In this document: piece by piece, positions 33,523 through 42,143 of the stretch
Layout: each line of letters starts with the position of its first letter
Position numbering within the stretch: position 1 is the stretch's first letter
DNA from: Lachnospiraceae bacterium
GTDB lineage: Bacteria > Bacillota > Clostridia > Lachnospirales > Lachnospiraceae
DNA: 64,000 bases
Reading direction: 5' to 3'
NCBI GenBank assembly: GCA_910574715.1
Contig: CAJTCH010000025.1
Coordinates: 1-64,000 of the forward strand
Notes under the pieces: generated by a model
The model's database searches: none
Told to the model about the DNA's origin: nothing
What the model saw: only the letters and a program-made list of their open reading frames with translations
Made by a program: the position numbers and the translations under genes

Positions 33523-35348
33523 AATTTCTCTCTGCCTCCTTTGAATATTCCATATCCGAAATGATCGCACCGTAAGCAGCGGTTTGCTTCCTGTATTGCT
33601 TCTTTCTCTGTCATGCAGTTTTCCACACCTTCAAAGTCGCAGACTCTGATTCCGGCTTCGCGTTCCGTAAGATTGACGCGGCCGCACGGAGTTCTGTCGT
33701 CGATATTCGGGATCGGTACTTCAACATCACTGGTGATAATATGATGATAACCAAGATATTCATCAATATTTGCCGCGACCACCTTCGCTCCGGCGATCGC
33801 TTTGATCACGGTGGCAGGGCCGCTTGCACTGTCTCCTCCGGCAAATACACCCGGCATGTCCTTAAAGGCTCCGGTGCTGGTGGTGACAATCTTGCCGCGG
33901 GCTACCGGAACTCCGGCGTCCTCGAAATGTTTCGTCTCAATATTCTGGCCGATCGCAATGATCAGAACGTCGCATGGGATATAGATATTCTCTTCTCCGG
34001 TAGGCCGGATGCTTGCGCGTCCGTCTCGGATCGCGCTTACCATCTGCGGAGTCACATAGATGCCTTTTACATGGTTATTCTCGTCTACGTCAATGGAAGC
34101 AGGGGCTTTTAGTGTCTGCATCTCGATACCTTCAGCGATCGCTCCTTCGATCTCATCGTAGAGGGCCGTCATATCTGCAATCCTTCTGCGGTAAACGATG
34201 CTGACCTTCTTAGCGCCCAGACGCTTGGCGGTACGCACGGCATCCATGGATACGTTGCCGCCTCCGATCACGGCGACTTCCTTGCCGGTCAGGTCCATAA
34301 TCTTGTTCATTCCCACATCTCTTAAGAATTCTACTGCGGGAAGTACGCCAGCGGCATCTTCACCTTCTATTCCCAATTTCTTGTCGGTGCTCGCGCCGAC
34401 GGCGATGAGTACCGCGTCATACTCCTTCTGGATCTCCTGGATCGTAATGTCTGTTCCGACCTTCACCCCGTATCTGACTTCTACGCCGGTCTTTAAGATG
34501 CTGTTGATATCGTCGTCCAGCCGGTCTTTCGGCAGCCGGTAATTAGGGATACCGTAGCGCAGCATTCCCCCAAGCTTCGGAAGCATCTCGTATACGGTGG
34601 TCTGATGTCCCATAAGCTGCAGATAATAAGCTGCGCTTAAGCCGCACGGGCCGCCGCCCAGAACCGCCACCTTCTTGCCGGTGCTCGCGGCACATGCCGG
34701 AGGTTCGACCTCTCCTGCGAAATCTGCCGCCACGCGCTTAAGGCCGCGGATGTTGATGGCATCGTCTACCATATTTCTGCGGCATCTTGCCTCGCAGGGG
34801 TGCTCGCAGATGAAGCCGCAGGTTGTAGGGAACGGATTGTCCTTGCGGATCAGGCGTATAGCATCCGCGTACCTTCCGTCCCTGACCAGCGCGATATAAC
34901 CCGGGATATCCACACGGGCGGGGCACAAGGATACACAGGGTACCGGCTGGCTGTATGTACAGATACATCGTCCTCTCTCAATATGTTCAATGTAGTCGTC
35001 CCGGTATCCGATCAGTCCCTTATACACCATATTGGCAGCCTCATAACCGATCGCGCAGTCTGCGGACTCCATAACGGACACGGCTGTCTTCTCCATAATA
35101 TCCAGGGTTTCCATGGTTGCTTTCCCGTCAAGGACATCCTTGATCAAGTGGTTAAGCTGGCCAAGCCCGATTCGGCACGGCACACATTTGCCGCAGGTCT
35201 GTGCATGACATAACTCCAAAAATGCCCTCGCCATATCTACCGGGCATAATCCCGGCGGACTGGATTCGATCCGACGTTCCAAATCTTTGTAAAGACCTTC
35301 TATCACGATGTCAGCCCGGCTTGGAGAGTCAATCTCTAATCTACTCAT
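33516..35348 (-). CDS. hydrogenase partner: NuoF-C-terminal/GltD-type FAD oxidoreductase
   Basis: This 610-residue protein begins with a fragment of the NuoF type: the cluster motif TCGKCVPCRIG (~51-61), without the FMN/NADH-binding domain. It continues with a GltD-type Fe-S domain (CVSLCPA, CGFICEHPCEARC, ~130-190) and two Rossmann motifs, GGGPCGLSAAYY (~224, FAD) and GGGNVSMD (~365, NAD(P)H). It ends with CLRCD. It would pass electrons between NAD(P)H and the hydrogenase; similar pairs are proposed to bifurcate electrons with ferredoxin. It is the first gene of a two-gene operon. A separate NuoE or NuoF subunit is not seen. Confidence 0.85.
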   Translation of the reverse strand: MSRLEIDSPSRADIVIEGLYKDLERRIESSPPGLCPVDMARAFLELCHAQTCGKCVPCRIGLGQLNHLIKDVLDGKATMETLDIMEKTAVSVMESADCAIGYEAANMVYKGLIGYRDDYIEHIERGRCICTYSQPVPCVSLCPARVDIPGYIALVRDGRYADAIRLIRKDNPFPTTCGFICEHPCEARCRRNMVDDAINIRGLKRVAADFAGEVEPPACAASTGKKVAVLGGGPCGLSAAYYLQLMGHQTTVYEMLPKLGGMLRYGIPNYRLPKDRLDDDINSILKTGVEVRYGVKVGTDITIQEIQKEYDAVLIAVGASTDKKLGIEGEDAAGVLPAVEFLRDVGMNKIMDLTGKEVAVIGGGNVSMDAVRTAKRLGAKKVSIVYRRRIADMTALYDEIEGAIAEGIEMQTLKAPASIDVDENNHVKGIYVTPQMVSAIRDGRASIRPTGEENIYIPCDVLIIAIGQNIETKHFEDAGVPVARGKIVTTSTGAFKDMPGVFAGGDSASGPATVIKAIAGAKVVAANIDEYLGYHHIITSDVEVPIPNIDDRTPCGRVNLTEREAGIRVCDFEGVENCMTEKEAIQEANRCLRCDHFGYGIFKGGREKLW

Positions 35349-35398
35349 TTTACGTTCATTCCTCCTTTTTGTATAAAATATTATGAATAATTACAATT

Positions 35399-35426
35399 AT
35401 TATAACATTTGTTTGAGGATTTGTAA
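35399..35426 (-). promoter_or_regulatory. probable promoter of the hydrogenase operon
   Basis: On the minus strand TTACAA (35426-35421) and TATAAT (35404-35399) are separated by 16 bases, about 50 bases upstream of ATG 35348. No Rex operator was recognised. Confidence 0.45.
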
Positions 35427-35542
35427 GTAGTTTTATATTAAAAAGCATTCTCAAAATCAAGAAATATTGGTATAATGTTACATAATTAAAAAGATTCTAT
35501 TATTACGGAGTTTATAAGCATGGATATGATTTTGGGAGCTTA

Positions 35543-35701
35543 ATGGGACGCATCCGAAGAGAAGGAAGAAAAATGCTGGAGCTGCAGCGCGCAGTAAGGC
35601 GCATACTCAGCAGGAGCAAAAGCCGCCTGCCGCCAGGAAAATCTCTGGGGCAGGTTCAGACTAAGATATTGGTATATAGTCAGGTGCAGTTAAATTCATA
35701 A
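35543..35701 (+). CDS. possible 52-residue Arg-rich small protein
   Basis: The frame MGRIRREGRKMLELQRAVRR... is highly basic and lacks a good ribosome site. The end overlaps a hairpin at 35681-35710. It may be only chance. It is the sole candidate in the ~385-base gap between the hydrogenase operon and malQ. Confidence 0.15.
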   Translation: MGRIRREGRKMLELQRAVRRILSRSKSRLPPGKSLGQVQTKILVYSQVQLNS

Positions 35702-35710
35702 CTGCACCTG
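35681..35710. terminator. hairpin after malQ
   Basis: CAGGTGCAGTT (35681-35691) and AACTGCACCTG (35700-35710) form a perfect 11-bp stem with an 8-base loop, 24 bases beyond the malQ stop. There is no clear U-run, so termination is likely but not proven. Confidence 0.5.
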
Positions 35711-35733
35711 ATACTTATCAGCCATTAAAAATA

Positions 35734-37230
35734 TTAATTCAACCGCCCGTATCTCTTCGTGACCGTGCGTATCTCTTCCTTCAATTCTTCCGTCAGATCT
35801 TCCTTCTTAAGCCGCCATCTCCAGTTATTTCCAACCGTGGAAGGCTTATTCATCCGGCAGCTGTTGTCAAGCCCCATGTAATCCTGGATAGGAATGATAC
35901 AGGTCTTGGCGTTGCTCCGCATTACCAGGGAGATGAAGGACTTGTATAACTGGTCCTTGGGAGTATAGTGGTCGCACATGTAATCCCTTGCTGCCTTCTG
36001 TTCCTCCGGCGTAATGGTATCAAACCATCCAACGATCGTCTCATTGTCATGGGTTCCGGTATATGCGACACTGTTCTCCGGATAATTATGGGGCAGATAG
36101 TCGTTGGCAGAGCCGGTATCTCTTGAGTCAAAAGCGAATTCCAGGACTTTCATCCCCGGGAAGCCGGTCTCGCGGACCAGCCAGCGGACGGAATCCGTCA
36201 CGTAGCCAAGATCCTCGGCGATCACCTCATGACGGCCCAGATGCTGCTCCATGCACTGGAACAGTTCGATGCCGGGACCCTTCTCCCAGTGTCCGTTGGC
36301 TGCCGTCTTCTCTCCGTATGGAATAGAGTAATATTCATCGAATCCCCGGAAATGATCGATCCTAAGTACATCATACATCTGGAAGCAGTATGCCAGACGG
36401 GAGATCCACCATTCATAATTGGTATCACGGTGATATTCCCAGCGGTAGAGCGGATTGCCCCAGAGCTGACCGTCGGCAGAGAATCCGTCCGGCGGGCAGC
36501 CTGCCACTGCGAGAGGTACATTCTGTTCATCTAACTGGAACAGCTCTGGGTGGGCCCAGGTGTCCGCGCTGTCCATCGCCACATAGATGGGGATATCTCC
36601 GATCAGGCGGATCCCCTTCTGGTTGGCGTAAGCCTTGAGCGCGCTCCATTGCTCATGGAACTTGAACTGCATATATTGATGGAATTCAACATATGGAAAC
36701 AATTCGTTATAATACTCTGTCATGGCGTGAGCCTTACGCAGCCGGATATCTTCGGGCCACTGGTCCCAGGAAACGTTATTGTACTGTTCCTTGATCGCCA
36801 TGAACAGGGCATAATCGGTAAGCCACCATTTGTTCTTCCTCACAAAATGCTGGTAGTCATGGTTCTCGGTGATCCAGCTTCTCTGGTAAGCCTTGTAGAG
36901 AAGGGTGTAGCGTGCTTTGTAGAGCTTCTCGTAATCTACGGCGCCGGGTTCGCTGCCAAAATCTGCCGCTTCGCATTCCTCCTTATGCAGTACGCCTTCA
37001 TCAACCAGCGCTTCCAGGTTGATGAAATAAGGATTGCCAGCGAAGGTAGAAAAAGACTGGTAAGGGGAATCGCCGTAACTGGTAGGGCCAAGGGGAAGGA
37101 TCTGCCAGTAGGACTGTCCGGCTTCCTTGAGCCAGTCGATGAAGTCATATGCACTCTGAGTAAAACCGCCGATACCGTATTGGGACGGCAGACTGGTGAT
37201 GGGGAGTAGGATCCCTGCTGTTCGTTTCAT
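35734..37230 (-). CDS. malQ: 4-alpha-glucanotransferase (GH77, amylomaltase)
   Basis: This 498-residue GH77 enzyme has LPSQYGIGGF at the start, nucleophile Asp in LRIDHFRGF (~294), Glu in AEDLGYVT (~339) and the YTGTHDNETI motif (~386). It transfers glucan chains between maltodextrins, turning short oligosaccharides into longer ones plus glucose in the cytoplasm. It is divergent from a LacI-type regulator and next to a maltodextrin ABC transporter. No copy of the locus's CTTATGCGCAAAAG operator precedes it. All catalytic residues are present. Confidence 0.95.
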   Translation of the reverse strand: MKRTAGILLPITSLPSQYGIGGFTQSAYDFIDWLKEAGQSYWQILPLGPTSYGDSPYQSFSTFAGNPYFINLEALVDEGVLHKEECEAADFGSEPGAVDYEKLYKARYTLLYKAYQRSWITENHDYQHFVRKNKWWLTDYALFMAIKEQYNNVSWDQWPEDIRLRKAHAMTEYYNELFPYVEFHQYMQFKFHEQWSALKAYANQKGIRLIGDIPIYVAMDSADTWAHPELFQLDEQNVPLAVAGCPPDGFSADGQLWGNPLYRWEYHRDTNYEWWISRLAYCFQMYDVLRIDHFRGFDEYYSIPYGEKTAANGHWEKGPGIELFQCMEQHLGRHEVIAEDLGYVTDSVRWLVRETGFPGMKVLEFAFDSRDTGSANDYLPHNYPENSVAYTGTHDNETIVGWFDTITPEEQKAARDYMCDHYTPKDQLYKSFISLVMRSNAKTCIIPIQDYMGLDNSCRMNKPSTVGNNWRWRLKKEDLTEELKEEIRTVTKRYGRLN

Positions 37231-37337
37231 ATATGTTACCTCCTATATCCTGCAGCGGACGAAATCTGTCTTCTGCATCGAATCTCTCTAGTAATAATTT
37301 ACCTCTTTTTGGGGAAAAGTGCAATCGGATTTTGATG

Positions 37338-37366
37338 TTGTTGCAGTAAATGTTTTATGATATAAT
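37338..37366 (+). promoter_or_regulatory. promoter of the LacI-type regulator
   Basis: TTGTTG (37338-37343), a 17-base spacer and TATAAT (37361-37366) lie 42 bases before ATG 37409. Confidence 0.6.
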
Positions 37367-37408
37367 TTTAATGGATTTGAACACGAAGAATCGTTACGGA
37401 GGTGTTAT

Positions 37409-38488
37409 ATGATAACGATCAAGGATATGGCTGATATGTTGGGGATCAGCACGACGACAGTGTCGAATGTTATTCATGGGAAGACGAGCGAGGTCTCCCA
37501 GAAGACGGTGGAAAAGGTGGAGAAATTACTTAAAGAGTACGACTATGTACCGAACAACAGCGCAAGAAGTCTGACGCAGAAGTGTTCGAAGATCATAGGT
37601 GTCTCTCTGAAGGGCAGGAAGGACCAGTATGACAACATCATAGCAGATCCTTTCTTCAGTGTCCTGCTTGGGGCAATCGAATCAGAGATTCGCCGCAGGG
37701 GATATTTCATGATGATCTATACTTCAGACGATATCTCAGAGCTGATCAGGAACATTCTGACATGGAATGCAGACGGGTTGATTTTGCTTGGGATCCTGCA
37801 TGACGATTTTGTCAAGATCAAGAGCAGGTATAAGAACCCGATCGTTCTGATAGACAGCTATGCGCCAAGAGACATTATGAATTATGTGAATGTGGGGCTT
37901 GAAGACGAGAAGGGGGCTTATGAGATGACCGTCCACCTTCTCGAACGCGGACACAGAAGGATCGCATTTCTGGCGGATAATATGGAAGGCGTAGATTATA
38001 TCCGTTATATCGGACACCAGAAGGCTCTGGCCAGGTATGGACTCAAGGCAGATTCCAAAGATCTGCTGATCATCCGTGCCGAGATGATGGAGAGAGAGGC
38101 CAGTATGGAGGAGTTGTTCTATCTGTCCAGGAATTATACAGTCTTCATGTGCTGTTCGGATTACTGGGCGGTCTTGCTGATGAGTTATTTCAGCGACCGG
38201 GGAGTGAGGATCCCAGAGGATCTGTCATTTACAGGGTTTGACGACGTGCTACTCTCAAGGATCATTCGGCCTGCGCTCACAACGGTCCGCCAGGATCCTG
38301 CGAAGCGGGGACGCCTTGCGGTAGATACTTTGATCAAGATGATACAGGAGGAAGAGATTCCAGAGTGGGATGTGAAGCTGCCTGTTGAGCTTGTAGTGAG
38401 GGACAGCGTGAAGACCATCTCGGCGTATGGGAATCCGGAACACAGCATGGAGCCTGGACGCGGCATAGACGACGGTGTAGACGAATAG
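37409..38488 (+). CDS. LacI-family regulator of the maltodextrin locus
   Basis: This 359-residue regulator has an N-terminal helix-turn-helix MITIKDMADMLGISTTTVSNVIHGK (hinge through ~60, NNSARSLTQK) and a periplasmic-binding-like sugar domain with FTGFDDVLLSR (~273) and the LTTVRQDP motif (~293). It is divergent from malQ and followed by the transporter operon, whose leader carries three LacI-type operators. It most likely represses the operon until maltodextrin is present (MalR-like). A C-terminal acidic tail of ~25 residues is unusual. A strong terminator follows. Confidence 0.9.
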   Translation: MITIKDMADMLGISTTTVSNVIHGKTSEVSQKTVEKVEKLLKEYDYVPNNSARSLTQKCSKIIGVSLKGRKDQYDNIIADPFFSVLLGAIESEIRRRGYFMMIYTSDDISELIRNILTWNADGLILLGILHDDFVKIKSRYKNPIVLIDSYAPRDIMNYVNVGLEDEKGAYEMTVHLLERGHRRIAFLADNMEGVDYIRYIGHQKALARYGLKADSKDLLIIRAEMMEREASMEELFYLSRNYTVFMCCSDYWAVLLMSYFSDRGVRIPEDLSFTGFDDVLLSRIIRPALTTVRQDPAKRGRLAVDTLIKMIQEEEIPEWDVKLPVELVVRDSVKTISAYGNPEHSMEPGRGIDDGVDE

Positions 38489-38512
38489 AAGAGAAAGAAC
38501 TTACAGGTAGGG

Positions 38513-38558
38513 ACCTGCAGGCGGAGAGGATATAGATCATTTCCGTCTGCAGGTTTTT
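38513..38558 (+). terminator. terminator of the LacI-type regulator gene
   Basis: ACCTGCAG...CTGCAGGT stem (38513-38520 with 38547-38554, extended by CGG/CCG) followed by TTTTTT. It separates regulator and transporter operon transcription. Confidence 0.85.
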
Positions 38559-38570
38559 TGGTTAAGTATA

Positions 38571-38584
38571 CTTTTGCGCATAAG
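38571..38584. promoter_or_regulatory. LacI-type operator O1
   Basis: CTTTTGCGCATAAG, the reverse complement of the two downstream copies. The core TTWTGCGCAWAA is palindromic around CG, the hallmark of LacI-family operators. It lies ~43 bp upstream of the malE-type gene's -10 box. Confidence 0.7.
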
Positions 38585-38626
38585 CGAAAGTATTGTGATT
38601 TTGCATAATAAACTTAGAAAAAACTG

Positions 38627-38632
38627 TATAAT
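38627..38632 (+). promoter_or_regulatory. -10 box of the maltodextrin transporter operon
   Basis: TATAAT with the flanking sequence ACTG; the only -35-like box, TTGCAT (38601-38606), is 20 bases away, so the promoter looks weak and may need an activator. A 9-bp hairpin (38641-38662) begins near the predicted transcript 5' end. Confidence 0.5.
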
Positions 38633-38670
38633 ATAAATAAAAATATGTCTTTAGACATATTTTTTTAAAA

Positions 38671-38684
38671 CTTATGCGCAAAAG
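38671..38684. promoter_or_regulatory. LacI-type operator O2
   Basis: CTTATGCGCAAAAG, identical to O3 and 100 bp from O1. It lies downstream of the predicted start of transcription, so bound repressor would block elongation. Confidence 0.7.
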
Positions 38685-38730
38685 ATATTGCAATATTATA
38701 AAATAAATGCTAATATATATAATAAGATAC

Positions 38731-38744
38731 CTTATGCGCAAAAG
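38731..38744. promoter_or_regulatory. LacI-type operator O3
   Basis: CTTATGCGCAAAAG, 60 bp after O2 and 29 bp before the start codon of the binding-protein gene. Multiple sites allow repressor looping, or a roadblock to transcription. Confidence 0.7.
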
Positions 38745-38773
38745 GTTAAAAAATTATAACTGTGGAGGACGAA

Positions 38774-40090
38774 ATGAAAAGGAAAGTTATTGCAGCATTA
38801 ATGGCAGCAACAATGGTATTAGGTTTGGCGGCATGTGGTTCATCAGGCGGAGATTCCGGTGACGGCGGCTCAGGCGGTTCTTCATCTGGTTCAGACGGGA
38901 ATACGATCCGTCTGGTTAATGGTAAGATCGAGATAGACGGCACTTTGAAGAAGCTGGCTGAGATGTACAAGGAAGAGACGGGTGTGACGGTAGAGATCGA
39001 GTCTATGGGCGGCGGCGTTGATATCCAGGGAACCATCAAGGGTTATTATCAGGCTGGCAATATGCCGGATATTTTTGTCAATGCACTTGGACCTGAGTTC
39101 AAGAACTGGTCCGGAATGCTGGTAGATATGAGCGATGAGAAATGGGCTTCTGACACAGATAACGCGTACGTGGACGAAGAAGAAGGAACCATCGGATATC
39201 CTTACACTGTAGAGGGAATTGGACTGGCTTATAATAAGGACATCATTGAGAAGGCCGAGATCGACCCTGCAACGCTTACAGATACGGCGAAGCTTGAAGA
39301 AGCATTCAAGACTCTTGATTCTAAGAAAGACGAGCTTGGACTTGAGGCAGTGGTAGGATACTGTGCAGAACCTACGAATCTCTATTGGTCAACAGGGCAG
39401 CATGTGTTTGCTAATTATCTGGATGCAGGCCTGGAGCGTGATGACACGACTTATATTGATCTTCTGAATGACGGCGGGAAGTTCGATGAAGAGCGTCTTA
39501 CTGATTTTGCAGAGTATGTAGGCGTCCTGAATGAGTATTCAGATCCGGCGTTACTGGTTTCCGGTACATACGATCAGCAGATCCTGAATTTCGCATCCGG
39601 TAAATATGCTTTCGTTACACAGGGTTCCTGGATCGGAGCTACCATGACTACAGATGACAAGGATGCATATGATGCGGCAGGTAATTTCGAGGTTGGAATG
39701 ATTCCTTATGCGTTCCAGGACGGTATTGATACGATCCTCACAAATTCACCTTCCTGGTGGTCCATCTATTCCGAGGGTAATGTAGATGCGGCAAAGGCAT
39801 TCTTACAGTGGATGTCGGAGGATACGGCTCAGAAGGTACTGGTTGAGGAAGCCGGTTTCATCAGTCCGTTTAAATCCTGCACCTACGTTGCGTCAGATCC
39901 GTTTGCGCAGGCAATGGTAGATTATATTTCAGCAGAGAAGACTTCATCCTGGCATTGGCTTGATATGAAGGAAGGCTATGCAATGAACTACACAGGTCAG
40001 GTATTTGCAGACTATGCTTCAGGGGCTCTGGACACAGAAGGCTTTATAAAGACAATCCAGCAGGTTAGTGAGGCTTGCTACGCGAACTAA
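38774..40090 (+). CDS. malE: maltodextrin-binding lipoprotein (MalE/CUT1 family)
   Basis: ATG 38774 has GGAGG upstream, so the 4-residue extension is dropped. The signal peptide MKRKVIAALMAATMVLGLAAC ends in a lipobox LAAC, so the 438-residue protein is tethered to the membrane. A Gly/Ser linker follows, then a CUT1 extracellular binding domain (PYTVEGIGLAYNKDII, ~140; PSWWSIYSEGN, ~323). It catches maltodextrins for the MalF/MalG channel. It is the first gene of the operon and is followed by a terminator that would lower expression of the rest. Confidence 0.9.
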   Translation: MKRKVIAALMAATMVLGLAACGSSGGDSGDGGSGGSSSGSDGNTIRLVNGKIEIDGTLKKLAEMYKEETGVTVEIESMGGGVDIQGTIKGYYQAGNMPDIFVNALGPEFKNWSGMLVDMSDEKWASDTDNAYVDEEEGTIGYPYTVEGIGLAYNKDIIEKAEIDPATLTDTAKLEEAFKTLDSKKDELGLEAVVGYCAEPTNLYWSTGQHVFANYLDAGLERDDTTYIDLLNDGGKFDEERLTDFAEYVGVLNEYSDPALLVSGTYDQQILNFASGKYAFVTQGSWIGATMTTDDKDAYDAAGNFEVGMIPYAFQDGIDTILTNSPSWWSIYSEGNVDAAKAFLQWMSEDTAQKVLVEEAGFISPFKSCTYVASDPFAQAMVDYISAEKTSSWHWLDMKEGYAMNYTGQVFADYASGALDTEGFIKTIQQVSEACYAN

Positions 40091-40134
40091 TTTTACGAGG
40101 GTGAACCTTGGAATTAGACCACTATTTAAGAGGT

Positions 40135-40163
40135 GGACGGCAGCGGCGGCTGCCGTCCTTTTT
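40135..40163 (+). terminator. hairpin/attenuator between binding protein and permease genes
   Basis: GGACGGCAGC and GCTGCCGTCC form a perfect 10-bp stem with a 4-base loop, then TTTTT. It allows more of the binding protein than of the channel, as is usual in such operons. Confidence 0.85.
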
Positions 40164-40193
40164 GATAAAAAATGAGAGAGAGGAGCTGTAACA

Positions 40194-41258
40194 ATGGCTG
40201 AAAACTCAAATAAAACGAAACTGTTGTCCTATGTTCTTCTTGCTGCCGGAATTGCCGGCTTGGCGTTCGCGCTGGTTTTAGATTTCAGCGGCAGCAGCGC
40301 CGGCTTCAGAGGGCCTCTTCTGGTAGCCGGAGCAATCGTATTCCTAGTCGGTCTGTATTTCTTCCCGACCGTAGAACATCACCGCAGTATTATTAATTTT
40401 ATATTCCTGTTTCCGCTGTTATTTACATTTGCCGTGACGGTATTGATTCCGCTGGCGCTTGGTATTGTATATTCATTCACAGACTGGAATGGAATCCGGC
40501 TGACAGGATTTGTGGGATTCAGCAATTACGCGACCATGTTCAAGGATCCTTCTTTTGTATGGTCCGTGCTGCTTACATTTTTATTTGTTATATTTAACAT
40601 GGTATTGATCAATGTGATTGGTTTCATGCTTGCCCTGCTCTGTACGTCGAAGATGAGAGGGATCAACTTCTTCCGGGCATCTTATTTCCTCCCGAACCTG
40701 ATCGGCGGTATCGTACTTGGTTATATCTGGCAGTTCGTGTTCAACAATGTGCTGATCCAGATCACATCCAAGTGGGGAATGATGAACTCGATTCTGGCAA
40801 ATACGAAGACAGCGTTCGCCGCTATCGTAGTCGTATATATCTGGCAGTATGCCGGCTATATCATGCTGATCTATGTGACGGGACTTACGACCGTTCCTAA
40901 GGACGTGCTGGAAGCATCACAGATCGACGGGGCAAATGCGCTGACGACGCTGTTCAAGATCAAGATTCCGATGATCGCTTCTACAGTTACGATCTGTACA
41001 TTCCTGACACTGACATCAGCGTTCAAGCAGTTTGACGTGAATATGGCGCTGACCAACGGTACCGGATCTGTAGCAGATTTCATGGGAAGTTATCTGACCA
41101 ACGGTACACAGATGCTCGCCCTTAATATCTATAATACGGCGATCACGAAGAACAGTTATGCACTTGGACAGGCGAAAGCCGTTCTGTTCTTCATCATTCT
41201 GGCAAGTGTATCGATCATTCAGGTTCGTATATCCAACAGCAAGGAGGTGGAATTGTAA
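40194..41258 (+). CDS. malF: maltodextrin ABC transporter permease (MalF-like)
   Basis: This 354-residue protein has an unusual N-terminal pair of helices (~10-60) before the normal six-helix CUT1 permease core. It has the coupling EAA loop EASQIDGANALTTLFKIKIP (~240-259). Its stop overlaps the next start by 1 base (TAATG). It forms the channel with the MalG-like protein. Confidence 0.9.
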   Translation: MAENSNKTKLLSYVLLAAGIAGLAFALVLDFSGSSAGFRGPLLVAGAIVFLVGLYFFPTVEHHRSIINFIFLFPLLFTFAVTVLIPLALGIVYSFTDWNGIRLTGFVGFSNYATMFKDPSFVWSVLLTFLFVIFNMVLINVIGFMLALLCTSKMRGINFFRASYFLPNLIGGIVLGYIWQFVFNNVLIQITSKWGMMNSILANTKTAFAAIVVVYIWQYAGYIMLIYVTGLTTVPKDVLEASQIDGANALTTLFKIKIPMIASTVTICTFLTLTSAFKQFDVNMALTNGTGSVADFMGSYLTNGTQMLALNIYNTAITKNSYALGQAKAVLFFIILASVSIIQVRISNSKEVEL

Positions 41259-42118
41259 TGAAAATGAAGAAATCCAGCAAAATAATCTTTACAATTCTTG
41301 GCACAATAGTTGCAGTTTACACACTGTTCCCGTTCTATCTGGTTGTGCTGAATACCTTTAAGAATGCCAACGGCATCGTATCCAATCCGGTAGGCTTTGG
41401 CGGGGTAAGCTTTTCACAGTTGATGGCGAATATTTCTGCCGTAGTGAACAACTCCAACTTTAACTTCTGGTATGCATTCGGAACATCAGTGATCATTACG
41501 GTGCTGTCTCTGGTATTACTGGCGCTTTTCGGCGGCATGGCAGCGTGGGTGATCTGCCGGAATAAGACCAAATGGTCCACGGCTATCTATATGGTATTCA
41601 TTGCATCCATGATCATTCCGTTCCAGGTTGTTATGCTTCCTCTGATCTCTACATTCCGTGATGTGAGCCAGTTCATAGGGATCTCTATGCTGCAGTCCAT
41701 CCCGGGTATTGTGTTCGCATACTGCGGATTCGGAGGAGCTATGACGGTATTCATCCTGACAGGTTTTATCAAGGGTATCCCTTATGAGCTTGAAGAGGCG
41801 GCGGCTATCGACGGCTGCTCTCCGGAAGGAACATTTTTCCGAATCATCTTCCCGCTTCTGACACCGGTCATCACGACGGTCACCATATTGAATGGTATGT
41901 GGATCTGGAACGACTACCTGCTGCCTTCACTGATGCTTGGACAGAACGGCAAGGTCAAGACTCTTCCGGTTGCAGTGCAGGCTTTCGTGGGTTCCTATGT
42001 AAAACAGTGGGATCTGATCCTGACGGCGGCGCTTCTGGCTATTGTTCCGATGATCGTGATCTTCCTGGTTGCACAGAAGCAGATCATGAATGGAATGGTA
42101 GAAGGTGCGATCAAGTAA
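41258..42118 (+). CDS. malG: maltodextrin ABC transporter permease (MalG-like)
   Basis: This 286-residue CUT1 permease has six predicted helices and the EAA loop EEAAAIDGCSPEGTFFRIIF (~178-197) that docks on the ATPase. It pairs with the MalF-like permease. Confidence 0.9.
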   Translation: MKMKKSSKIIFTILGTIVAVYTLFPFYLVVLNTFKNANGIVSNPVGFGGVSFSQLMANISAVVNNSNFNFWYAFGTSVIITVLSLVLLALFGGMAAWVICRNKTKWSTAIYMVFIASMIIPFQVVMLPLISTFRDVSQFIGISMLQSIPGIVFAYCGFGGAMTVFILTGFIKGIPYELEEAAAIDGCSPEGTFFRIIFPLLTPVITTVTILNGMWIWNDYLLPSLMLGQNGKVKTLPVAVQAFVGSYVKQWDLILTAALLAIVPMIVIFLVAQKQIMNGMVEGAIK

Positions 42119-42143
42119 ATATTTCATATGGAAGGAGTCTGCG

